Positions 1 through 5,415 of a stretch of DNA of 7,954 nucleotides are shown here, piece by piece (position 1 is the first letter of the stretch; the number at the start of each line of letters is the position of its first letter). This DNA comes from Chloroflexota bacterium (GTDB lineage Bacteria; Chloroflexota; FW602-bin22; JAMCYS01): NCBI GenBank assembly GCA_021847625.1, contig JAJZQK010000124.1, positions 1-7,954 on the forward strand. Reading direction: 5' to 3'. The notes beneath the pieces were generated by a model that saw only the letters and a program-made list of their open reading frames with translations, was not told the DNA's origin and made no database searches. Position numbers and translations under genes: made by a program.

Positions 1-84
1 GGCGGGGAAGATTCCCTGGGTTACGTGGCCCTAGTCGTCCTGTACATCGCCGGCAACATGCTAGTGGGCAAGATTCCCTGGTAA
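1..84 (+). CDS. C-terminal end of an unidentified membrane protein (partial)
   Basis: Only the last 27 codons are in the window, read in frame 1 and closed by TAA at 82-84. The tail contains one hydrophobic stretch (GYVALVVLYIAGNMLV) followed by the short polar end GKIPW, which looks like a final transmembrane helix with a short tail. A strong palindromic terminator starts 24 nt after the stop, consistent with a real gene end. The family cannot be named from so little. A transporter would suit the neighbourhood, but that is a guess. The 12-mer AAGATTCCCTGG occurs twice here (8-19 and 70-81) in different reading frames and is probably chance. Confidence 0.55.
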   Translation, partial: GGEDSLGYVALVVLYIAGNMLVGKIPW

Positions 85-107
85 TCGCCAACAGCTGCTC
101 GCCGCGA

Positions 108-141
108 CAAGAGGGGCGCCCCGGCCGGGGCGCCCCTCTTG
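108..141 (+). terminator. 34-nt perfect palindrome, probable terminator of the upstream gene
   Basis: The two 17-nt arms (108-124 and 125-141) are exact reverse complements, with core GGGGCGCCCC and ends CAAGAG/CTCTTG. The single-strand form is a very stable GC hairpin with the loop inside GGCC. The T-run after it is weak (CTCTTGCTT), so it is a good transcription stop but not a textbook rho-independent one. Its position just after the stop at 84 and before the mmsA promoter fits termination. Confidence 0.7.
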
Positions 142-226
142 CTTGGCCCAGGTGAGATTGACCTGGGCGCGCCGCTCCGGCTGCTGCTCTCCTTCCTCAA
201 GACAGGGACGGGCCGCGGCGCCGGGC

Positions 227-255
227 TTGACCCGCTACCGGCCGACTGCTATAGT
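227..255 (+). promoter_or_regulatory. sigma70-type promoter of the mmsA-like gene
   Basis: TTGACC (227-232) and TATAGT (250-255) are separated by exactly 17 nt, and TGC in front of the -10 makes it an extended -10 box. Transcription would start near 262, leaving a leader of about 90 nt before GTG 352. A perfect 10-bp palindrome GTGCCGGCAC (254-263) overlaps the end of the -10 and the expected start site and could be an operator. The leader also contains small hairpins (CGGGG/CCCCG at 290-302; GTCGGC/GCCGAC at 302-320). The stretch CTACC...CTGCTATAGT...GCC...GGCAC recurs before preT. Confidence 0.65.
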
Positions 256-351
256 GCCGGCACCTTCCAGTTATCCCTCGTCGCCATTGCGGGGTCGCCC
301 CGTCGGCCTAGCGAGCCGACAGCAACAAGATTCTAGAGAAAGGGTAGAGCA

Positions 352-1875
352 GTGTCGGAACCGAAGAGACTGAGGTACTGCATCAACGGCGAGTGGCTGG
401 AGTCCAAGGCCAGCAAGTACATGCCGGTCACCAACTCAAGCACCGGCGAAGTGATCGCCATGGCACCGTGCTGCACCGCCGACGAGGTGAACGATGCCAT
501 CCAGGCGGCGGCGGACGCTTTCCCGGCCTGGTCCAACCGCCCGGTGGCGGTGCGCGCCCAGGTCATGTACCGCTTCAAGGCCCTGGTGGAGCAACACCTC
601 GACGAGCTGGCCGTGCTGACCTCGACCGAGGTGGGCAAGAACCTCGACGAGGCGCGAGGCGAATACGTCAAGATAGCCGAAGCCTGCGAGATGGCGATGT
701 CGCTGCCGATGCTGATGCAAGGCAACTCCATGATGAACGTGACGCCCGACCACGACACGTCGTCCTACAGAGAGCCGCTCGGCGTCTTCGCCGGCATCGT
801 ACCCTTCAACTTCCCGGCAATGATCACCTTTGGCTGGCTGGTGCCACTCTGCATCACCGCCGGCAACACCCTGGTGGTCAAACTGGCCAGTTGGGTACCG
901 CTGTCGGGCATGCGCCTGCTCGAGCTCCTCTACGAGGCGGGGCTGCCGCGCGGTGTGGTCAACATCGTTACCTGCAGCCGCGGCGAGGCTGACATCCTGC
1001 TGCGCCATCCCTTGATCAAGGGCGTGTCCTTCATCGGCTCCACCAGCACTGGCCTGCACGTCTATTCCACCGCGGCGGCCCACGGCAAGCGGGTGCAGGC
1101 GCAGACCGAGGCCAAGAACCACGGCATCGTCCTGCGTGACGCCTCCCTCGAGCGCGCCGCCCGCGGCATCGTCAACTCCACGTACGGCTGCGCCGGTATG
1201 CGCTGCATGGCTTTGCCCGTGCTTTGCGTGGAGAACGCCTGCGCCGACGAGTTCCTGCACTACTTCACCAAGTTTGCCAAAGAGCGCGTGATCGGCTGCG
1301 CCTACGACCCCAAGACCGAGCTGGGGCCGGTCGTCTCGGCCGAACACCAGAAGTTCGTCAAGGACTGGATCACCAGGGGCGCCGAGGAAGGCGCGGAGCT
1401 GCTGCTGGACGGCCGCGACACGGTGGTGCCAGGCTGCGAGGGCGGCCATTTCGTGGGGGCAACCGCCTTCGACCACGTGACCGAGGAGATGAGCTGCGGG
1501 CGGGAGGAGGTGTTCGGCCCCGTCACCTTCATCAAGCGCATCGACGACTTCGAGGAAGGCCTGGCCATCGCCAACGGCAGCCGCTTCGCCAACGGCTCCT
1601 GCATCTTCACCAACAGCGGCTACTACGGCCGGGAGTTCATCCGCCGCACCCACGGCGGCATGTGCGGCGTGAACGTCGGCATTCCGGTGCCCGTGTCGTT
1701 CTTCTCCTTCACCGGTCACAAGGACTCGTTCTTCGGCGACTTGCACATCCTGGGCAGGGACGGCCTAGCCTTCTACACCGAGACCAAGACGGCCACGGTG
1801 CGCTGGTTCAGCGAAGAGGAGCTCGGCCGCACGTCTCGCATCAGCACCTGGGAGGGCACCACCAACCGCACCTAG
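352..1875 (+). CDS. mmsA: CoA-acylating (methyl)malonate-semialdehyde dehydrogenase, MmsA/IolA type
   Basis: The 507-residue protein is the usual length for this family. Members oxidise malonate or methylmalonate semialdehyde with NAD+ and CoA to acetyl-CoA or propionyl-CoA plus CO2/bicarbonate in the cytosol. Visible motifs are N-terminal INGEW, PFNFP (151-155), the nucleotide-binding FIGST (227-231), EAKNH (253-257), RCMA with catalytic Cys285 preceded by Arg284, and E386 in EEVFGP. The C-terminal block SFFGDLH...FYTETKT...RW is typical of MmsA rather than general aldehyde dehydrogenases. The start is GTG at 352, with AAAGGG 7 nt upstream. Two differences stand out against IolA as remembered: Lys107 sits where a substrate-carboxylate Arg (R124 in ALDH numbering) is expected, and Gln251-Thr-Glu253 replaces the usual Leu-Thr/Gly-Gly. 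The substrate may therefore differ slightly. Proximity to preTA suggests use on pyrimidine-derived semialdehydes, but valine or inositol catabolism is possible. Confidence 0.88.
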   Translation: MSEPKRLRYCINGEWLESKASKYMPVTNSSTGEVIAMAPCCTADEVNDAIQAAADAFPAWSNRPVAVRAQVMYRFKALVEQHLDELAVLTSTEVGKNLDEARGEYVKIAEACEMAMSLPMLMQGNSMMNVTPDHDTSSYREPLGVFAGIVPFNFPAMITFGWLVPLCITAGNTLVVKLASWVPLSGMRLLELLYEAGLPRGVVNIVTCSRGEADILLRHPLIKGVSFIGSTSTGLHVYSTAAAHGKRVQAQTEAKNHGIVLRDASLERAARGIVNSTYGCAGMRCMALPVLCVENACADEFLHYFTKFAKERVIGCAYDPKTELGPVVSAEHQKFVKDWITRGAEEGAELLLDGRDTVVPGCEGGHFVGATAFDHVTEEMSCGREEVFGPVTFIKRIDDFEEGLAIANGSRFANGSCIFTNSGYYGREFIRRTHGGMCGVNVGIPVPVSFFSFTGHKDSFFGDLHILGRDGLAFYTETKTATVRWFSEEELGRTSRISTWEGTTNRT

Positions 1876-1902
1876 TCGGCGCAGGCGAACGACCCAGCCT
1901 GC

Positions 1903-1945
1903 CAGCCCCTGCCCGGATTGGCCAGCACGGCCCAGGCAGGGGCTG
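1903..1945 (+). terminator. Hairpin terminator downstream of mmsA
   Basis: CAGCCCCTGCC (1903-1913) is exactly complementary to GGCAGGGGCTG (1935-1945), an 11-bp stem enclosing 21 nt in which two GGCC tetramers can pair again. It starts 28 nt after the mmsA stop. Only a thin T-rich run follows (CTGTCTTGT), so efficiency is uncertain. Confidence 0.6.
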
Positions 1946-1973
1946 CTGTCTTGTCACCTACGAAGACGGCCTC

Positions 1974-2010
1974 TGTCATTCTTCGCGGCCTGGCGGCCGC
2001 TCAGAATCTC
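1974..2010 (+). repeat. Dispersed palindromic repeat, copy 1
   Basis: The copy runs GTCATTCTTCGC, then an inner stem GCGGCC (1985-1990) with TGGC loop and GGCCGC (1995-2000), then TCAGAATCTC. The outer ends (ATTCT/AGAAT) are also complementary. It has the same orientation as copy 2 and the same outer ends with a different inner stem, which is the pattern of a repeat family with conserved tips and a variable core. Confidence 0.65.
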
Positions 2011-2040
2011 CCCCGCCGCAGCGGGGGGCGCGCGTGCGAG

Positions 2041-2094
2041 CGCCACCTGTCATTCTTCGCCCCGCCGCGGCGGGGCTCAGAATGACAGGTGGCG
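2041..2094 (+). repeat. Dispersed palindromic repeat, copy 2 (near-perfect 54-nt inverted repeat)
   Basis: The arms CGCCACCTGTCATTCT (2041-2056) and AGAATGACAGGTGGCG (2079-2094) are perfectly complementary. Inside them GCCCCGCCG/CGGCGGGGC (2059-2076) is a second perfect palindrome. Only two facing base pairs (2057-2058 against 2077-2078) mismatch. The element lies between converging genes, so it could also stop transcription from either side. Confidence 0.8.
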
Positions 2095-2179
2095 TCTTCG
2101 CTGCTGCAAGTGGCCGCACACGGCCGTCAACTGCTCGGAAAGCCGGCCCCACCCGCCGTGCCCGCCCCGGCGGCGCTTC

Positions 2180-2866
2180 CTAGCGGCGCCCACGACGGGC
2201 ACTTTGCTTCCTCTTGCCGCCCGGACTAGCTGGCGCAGTCGCGCTCTGGCCGCCATTGGCGTCGGCGACTTGTCTGGACCTAAGGAAGCCGAACGGCACC
2301 AGGAAAGGCACCGTGGCCTGGTAGCGGCTGTAATAGGCGCCAAAGTCGCGCACCATCGTTTGCTCCTCGTGGCTTGCCTCGAGGATGAAGGAGAGGCTGA
2401 GCAAGGCGACGACGAATACGGTGAGCGCGTAGGGCTCGCTGAGTAGCAGCCCCCAGAGGGCCAGCAAGACGCCCGCGTACATGGGATGGCGACAGAGGGC
2501 GAACATCCCATTGACGAACAGCACCTTTCGCCCCGTCGACAGCCCGAGAAACTCCGGCAACCGCTTGGCCTGCGACACCTGCATCAGCGCCAGAAGCGAG
2601 AAGACCACCCCGACGACGCTGGGCAGAATGGCCGCCACCCCACTGACGGGCGGGAACAGCAGGCTGGTGTGGCTCGCACGGAAGAGCAGAAAGGCGAAGG
2701 CGGCGGCCAGCAAGACGAGCGAGACTAGAGACCGAGCGGCGTAGAGGCCTGGCTCCCGGACAACTGCACTCTCGGCACGGCGCCCCCCAGTGGGGACCCA
2801 ACGCAGAGTGAAGTACCGGACTGCCAAGTAGGCCGCCGCGATTCCCACGCCCAGCAGATAATCCAT
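2180..2866 (-). CDS. Isoprenylcysteine carboxyl methyltransferase-like integral membrane methyltransferase
   Basis: The protein has 228 residues from ATG at 2866, with GGAG 9 nt upstream. An in-frame ATG at 3049 would add 61 residues translated straight through repeat copy 3 and has no properly spaced ribosome site, so it is rejected. About five hydrophobic segments are visible (roughly 3-17, 43-63, 75-96, 128-143, 146-163). The C-terminal half has the family signature: CRHPMYAG (125-132), paired Glu167-Glu168, then FGAYYSRYQATVPFLVPF. In ICMT/PEMT-like enzymes this region binds S-adenosylmethionine and methylates a small or lipid-linked acceptor in the membrane. Bacterial members rarely have known substrates, and none is assigned here. 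The last 25 residues are polar and very basic (KRKQSARRGRR end). It stands alone between repeats and has no evident role in pyrimidine breakdown. Confidence 0.8.
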   Translation of the reverse strand: MDYLLGVGIAAAYLAVRYFTLRWVPTGGRRAESAVVREPGLYAARSLVSLVLLAAAFAFLLFRASHTSLLFPPVSGVAAILPSVVGVVFSLLALMQVSQAKRLPEFLGLSTGRKVLFVNGMFALCRHPMYAGVLLALWGLLLSEPYALTVFVVALLSLSFILEASHEEQTMVRDFGAYYSRYQATVPFLVPFGFLRSRQVADANGGQSATAPASPGGKRKQSARRGRR

Positions 2867-2935
2867 CGGCTGTTGCTCCAAGTCCCTTCTGTGCGACTGC
2901 CGTAAGTCGATTCCCCCGAGCCGTCCGTCGGTTAT

Positions 2936-2995
2936 GTCATTCTGAGCCCGCCCTTCGGCCGTGTCCCCTGCGAGGGGGCGGGCGAAGAATCTGAC
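2936..2995 (-). repeat. Dispersed palindromic repeat, copy 3 (inverted relative to copies 1 and 2)
   Basis: Reading the plus strand, GTCATTCTGAGCCCGCCC (2936-2953) faces GGGCGGGCGAAGAATCTGAC (2976-2995). The inner 8-bp stem GCCCGCCC/GGGCGGGC is exact, and the outer stem GTCA-TTCT pairs with AGAA-TC-TGAC with a two-base bulge. The asymmetric tips TGAGC and GCGAAG are those of copies 1 and 2 in reverse, so this copy is inverted. It lies 69 nt upstream of the methyltransferase start. Confidence 0.7.
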
Positions 2996-3229
2996 CAGCC
3001 CTAGGCTGAAACTCGTACACCAGCTGCGACGGCCAAATATTCTCGCCATCCTCGGGCGAGAGGACTCTTCGGCCCCTTCGAGACCTCAGACTGACGACCT
3101 ACTCCACGCCTCGTCACAATTGGACCGAGTGCCAGAGCGAGAGCACCAGGACGGCCGCCACGCCGAGACGAGCAACGAGGATACGTCGGGAGTCTAATGG
3201 CCGCGTGTCCCCCTGTCAAACTGGAACTG

Positions 3230-3259
3230 AAAATGGCCGCCGGTCGGACCGGCGGCCAT
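3230..3259 (-). terminator. Rho-independent terminator of the permease gene
   Basis: ATGGCCGCCGGTC (3233-3245) and GACCGGCGGCCAT (3247-3259) form a perfect 13-bp inverted repeat around one base. Read leftward, the hairpin is followed by TTTT (complement of 3230-3233). It lies 20 nt beyond the permease stop codon, the expected place. Confidence 0.85.
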
Positions 3260-3279
3260 CTCGCAAGATAGGCTTAGCG

Positions 3280-4749
3280 CTAGGTCGCACTGCGTCCAGC
3301 GGAGGCCGCTTCGCCTTCGTAGTTCTTGACCAGATAGAACTCGTAGAGCAGCCAATAGACTACAAGCCCGACGAAGGCGCCGATGAACCACCGCCAGTCG
3401 GTCATGAACGGGAAGGGCAGGAAGCAGACGACGACGGCGACGATCAAGGCGCCGACGCCGACGGGGTTCCAGCCGTTCATGTAGCGATAGCGACCATTGG
3501 GGAGGTAAAGATCGTGCAGGTGGAGGTTGTGCCGCCGGCAGATCCAGTAGTCGGCGATCATGATGCCGGCGATGGGCCCCAGGAAGCCCGAGTAGTTGCC
3601 CAGCCAGGTGAAGATGTAAGCGGTTGGGTCGGCCAGCAGGTTCCAGGGCTGCATAATCACGCCGACGATTCCGGTGAGAATCGCCCCCACCCGCCAGGAG
3701 ATGTACTTCGGGAACAGGTTCGTGAAGGCGTAGGCCGGGGCAACGATGTTGGCGGTGACGTTAGTCGTCAGGGTCGCCAGGATGATGAAGATCAGGCCGA
3801 CAAACATGAACAACGGATTGCCGGTCTTCGTCATCACCTCGATGGGATCCCAGACGGCGCTGCCGTAGATGACCACGGTAGCCGAGGTCACCGCTACGCC
3901 GAAGAAGGCGTAAACGGTCATCGTGGTCGGCATGCCGAGGATCTGGCCCCAGTACTGCACCTTCTGGTTGCGGGCGAAGCGCGTGATGTCGGCGATGGAC
4001 AGGGCCATCGTCGCCCAGTAGGCGACCATTGCGGTGAGGAAGGCCGGCCAGAGGGCCATGTCTGCCTTGTTGGGCTGGTTTAGCATCGGGCCCCAACCAC
4101 CGGCTGCGGAAACGGCCCACCAGAGCAGGCCAACGCCGATGAGCAGCAGTATTGGGGCGGCGTAGTCGGCCATCAACTTGACCCCAGGCATCGATTTGCC
4201 CGGCGGGGCGTACCAGCAGATGGCCATGTTCATTGCCCAGAACACGAAGAAGGAAACCCAGACGTGGGCTGGAACCACTGCCCAGGCGGGGGTGAGAGCG
4301 GTGAGCAGACCGTCGATCGAGGCACCGCCGATCCAGGTCTGGATGCCAAACCAGCCGCAGGCGACGATTCCTCTCAGAATGCTGGGTAGATTGGTGCCGT
4401 AGACGCCGAAGCTGGAACGGAGCAGCACCGCGAAGGGGATGCCGAACTTCGCCCCGGGGAAGGAGTTCATGACCATCGGGACCAGGACGATACAGTTGCC
4501 CAGGGCGATGGTGATCATCGTGGTTACCCAGTCGAAGCCGGCCGCGATCATGCTCGAGCCGAGCATCCACGTGGGCACGCACACGGCGAGGCCAATCCAG
4601 ATCGAGGCGTACTCGTAGTAGCCCCAGGTGCGTGCCGAGAGCGGGGTTGGGGCCAGGTCCTTGTTGTAGAGAGAGCTGGTCGGCAGCTCTTGCGTGAGCT
4701 CGAACCGGCCGTCTACCTCTCTAACCACAGAGGCAAGACTTGCCACCAC
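3280..4749 (-). CDS. NCS1-family nucleobase/hydantoin-type cation symporter
   Basis: The 489-residue protein has about 12 hydrophobic segments and is collinear with NCS1 transporters such as Mhp1 (hydantoins), PucI (allantoin) and bacterial uracil permeases. Against the Mhp1 sequence as remembered, the substrate-site residues are conserved: Trp133 and Gln137 in GWFGIQTWIGG (Mhp1 W117, Q121), Trp245 in YWATMALSIADITRFAR (W220), and Asn330/Asn334 in TTNVTANIVAPA (N314, N318). The ATLTTN segment also matches the sodium-site helix. The C-terminal GPIAGIMIADYW...LHDLY block is typical. Transport would be sodium- or proton-coupled import across the inner membrane. Lying divergently from preTA, uracil or thymine is the likeliest substrate, but allantoin or hydantoin cannot be excluded by eye. 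The start is GTG at 4749, preceded by GGAAGGAAGG. A second GTG follows immediately. A leftward terminated transcript lies upstream and may control it. Confidence 0.9.
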   Translation of the reverse strand: MVASLASVVREVDGRFELTQELPTSSLYNKDLAPTPLSARTWGYYEYASIWIGLAVCVPTWMLGSSMIAAGFDWVTTMITIALGNCIVLVPMVMNSFPGAKFGIPFAVLLRSSFGVYGTNLPSILRGIVACGWFGIQTWIGGASIDGLLTALTPAWAVVPAHVWVSFFVFWAMNMAICWYAPPGKSMPGVKLMADYAAPILLLIGVGLLWWAVSAAGGWGPMLNQPNKADMALWPAFLTAMVAYWATMALSIADITRFARNQKVQYWGQILGMPTTMTVYAFFGVAVTSATVVIYGSAVWDPIEVMTKTGNPLFMFVGLIFIILATLTTNVTANIVAPAYAFTNLFPKYISWRVGAILTGIVGVIMQPWNLLADPTAYIFTWLGNYSGFLGPIAGIMIADYWICRRHNLHLHDLYLPNGRYRYMNGWNPVGVGALIVAVVVCFLPFPFMTDWRWFIGAFVGLVVYWLLYEFYLVKNYEGEAASAGRSAT

Positions 4750-4898
4750 TGCACCTTCCTTCCATCACTAGGGGACAATGATTTCGTACCAACCTCAGTT
4801 CCGCGTTGGTTGCCAATTGACACTGAACAGCGCGGCCGGTTGTCTAGTCGCTTGGCGCCTCACCTCCTTCCCTCGGTCTGGCGACCGACCGGGCAATG

Positions 4899-4942
4899 AA
4901 AAAGACCATCAGGCCCGCCTTGTCGGCGGACGGTGATGGTCT
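4899..4942 (-). terminator. Intrinsic terminator reading leftward, upstream of the permease gene
   Basis: On the minus strand AGACCATCA pairs perfectly with TGATGGTCT (4942-4934 with 4911-4903). An inner CCGCC/GGCGG stem has a five-base loop, and a 4x3 internal loop separates the two stems. A run of five T follows at once (complement of 4899-4903). This is a textbook rho-independent terminator, placed about 150 nt before the permease start rather than after any gene. Read rightward it has no T-run. Confidence 0.85.
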
Positions 4943-5155
4943 GAGCGCCACTTCAGTGCCGCGTCGCCAGTCCGGCATTGTGACCCTCCAGCACAGTAAT
5001 TGCTGCCCAGAGTGCGCGGCCTATCGCCAAGTACCAAGTCGCGGGAACTATCTGCCAGCGGGCAAAGGAGGCACGCATTAGTGCTTGAAGGCCGTCTCCG
5101 CCTCAATCTGCCCGCGACGACGCGGCAATGGCTCAATTCTGAAGGGCCAATTAAG
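4899..5155 (-). ncRNA. Candidate small RNA or attenuated permease leader (about 260 nt)
   Basis: The transcript is bounded by a near-consensus promoter (5162-5189) and a strong intrinsic terminator (4899-4942), with no convincing gene between. It does not show the features I would look for in tmRNA, RNase P RNA, SRP RNA or a familiar riboswitch. Visible local stems include GCAC/GTGC, CAGCA/TGCTG and the near-palindrome GCGGCACTGAAGTGGCGC just before the terminator. The segment GGCGGAGACGG (complement of 5092-5102) could pair, with a two-base bulge, with CCGTCCGCC in the terminator's 5' arm, so an antiterminator form is conceivable. In this GC-rich DNA such a match could be chance. Start and end positions are estimates. 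Confidence 0.45.
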
Positions 5156-5161
5156 TCCATG

Positions 5162-5189
5162 AGTATAGCGAGCCCAGCCCGTTTGTCAA
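5162..5189 (-). promoter_or_regulatory. Near-consensus sigma70-type promoter pointing toward the permease
   Basis: On the minus strand a perfect TTGACA (5189-5184) is followed after 16 nt by TATACT (5167-5162). The predicted start is near 5155. It is the best promoter match in the window and the only strong one serving the leftward direction. Transcripts meet the terminator at 4899-4942 before reaching the permease GTG at 4749. Confidence 0.65.
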
Positions 5190-5249
5190 TACTGTAACCA
5201 CCTGCCATAATGGAGCCAGCGCCTGCCTCGAACCCGCGGTCGATTAGCA

Positions 5250-5283
5250 TGTACTTGCCTACCCTCGGCTGCTATAGTAGCCG
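5250..5283 (+). promoter_or_regulatory. preT promoter with palindromic -10 region
   Basis: An extended -10 TGCTATAGT (5270-5278) matches the one before mmsA base for base. The -35 is poor: TGTACT lies at the 17-nt distance (5250-5255), and a better TTGCCT (5255-5260) lies too close at 12 nt. This suggests reliance on the extended -10 or an activator. The -10 sits inside an almost perfect 18-bp inverted repeat CGGCTGCTATAGTAGCCG (5266-5283, two mismatched positions), a plausible operator. The leader to ATG 5416 is about 130 nt. Confidence 0.5.
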
Positions 5284-5415
5284 CGGCACGGTTGCCATCG
5301 GTACCCGTGGTTTTGTTGTTGGTCTCGGCGGGAGTATTGCGTCCTGTGCCTCGCGCTTTGCTGGCGGCTCTGCTGCAGCCGTGGGCAATGGCAAACGCTC
5401 ACTAAGGAGGAATCA

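Larger units (their letters stand above)
1876..2179. other. Convergent intergenic region with hairpins and repeats
   Basis: This 304-base gap lies between two converging genes. It holds the mmsA terminator hairpin (1903-1945) and two tandem, same-direction copies of the palindromic repeat (1974-2010 and 2041-2094). Between them is a further hairpin, CCCCCGC/GCGGGGG (2010-2027). Open frames crossing it are low-complexity and cut through the hairpins, so no gene is called. Confidence 0.7.
2867..3279. other. Intergenic region between methyltransferase and permease
   Basis: Both flanking genes run leftward, so this 413-base gap carries the 5' region of the methyltransferase and the 3' region of the permease. 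It contains repeat copy 3 (2936-2995), a 7-bp hairpin TCTCGCC/GGCGAGA (3041-3061) and the permease terminator (3230-3259). I see no convincing leftward promoter for the methyltransferase and no credible gene. The 72- to 78-codon open frames have no ribosome sites and no recognisable content. Confidence 0.6.
4750..5415. other. Divergent regulatory region between permease and preT
   Basis: This 666-base gap holds, from the left, an inverted repeat ACCAAC-N11-GTTGGT (4788-4810) in the permease leader. A perfect anti-16S complement AAGGAGGTGA on the minus strand (4860-4869) has no start codon after it. A small hairpin CGGTC/GACCG (4874-4887) is followed by a leftward terminator (4899-4942), a leftward promoter (5162-5189) and the preT promoter and leader (5250-5415). 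Open frames of 60-113 codons in the gap have no recognisable protein content. One short frame at 5081-5197 (+) has a decent ribosome site. Confidence 0.7.

Noticed and set aside
8..81. Direct repeat AAGATTCCCTGG (8-19, 70-81) as an attachment site
   Set aside because: It is too short, lies within a coding tail in two different frames, and has no integrase or tRNA gene nearby.
436..1746. 436-codon open frame on the minus strand inside mmsA
   Set aside because: It is antisense to a clearly recognisable enzyme. Its composition (Ala, Gly, His, Val, Asp rich) is typical of a GC-rich shadow frame, and it has no family motifs.
1974..2094. CRISPR-like tandem repeats
   Set aside because: There are only two adjacent units, with different cores and no constant-length spacers. 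They are palindromic dispersed repeats.
1224..2183. 319-codon plus-strand frame overlapping mmsA and the intergenic repeats
   Set aside because: It is Arg/His/Gly-rich out-of-frame translation of mmsA that continues through hairpins.
2867..3049. Upstream in-frame extension of the methyltransferase to ATG 3049 (289 residues)
   Set aside because: The extra 61 residues translate repeat copy 3 and polar low-complexity sequence. ATG 3049 has GAGG directly abutting it rather than spaced, while ATG 2866 has GGAG at 9 nt and begins the first hydrophobic helix.
3205..4083. 292-codon open frame on the plus strand opposite the permease
   Set aside because: The product is Asp/Gly/His/Val-rich with no domain and mirrors the permease codons. 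It has no ribosome site of note.
4860..4871. TCACCTCCTTCC on the plus strand as a fragment of a 16S rRNA 3' end
   Set aside because: Only about ten bases match and the preceding conserved 16S helix sequence is absent, so it is not an rRNA remnant.
4909..5250. 113-codon minus-strand frame inside the divergent region
   Set aside because: It ends within the terminator stem, starts upstream of the predicted promoter, and its product resembles no family I know.
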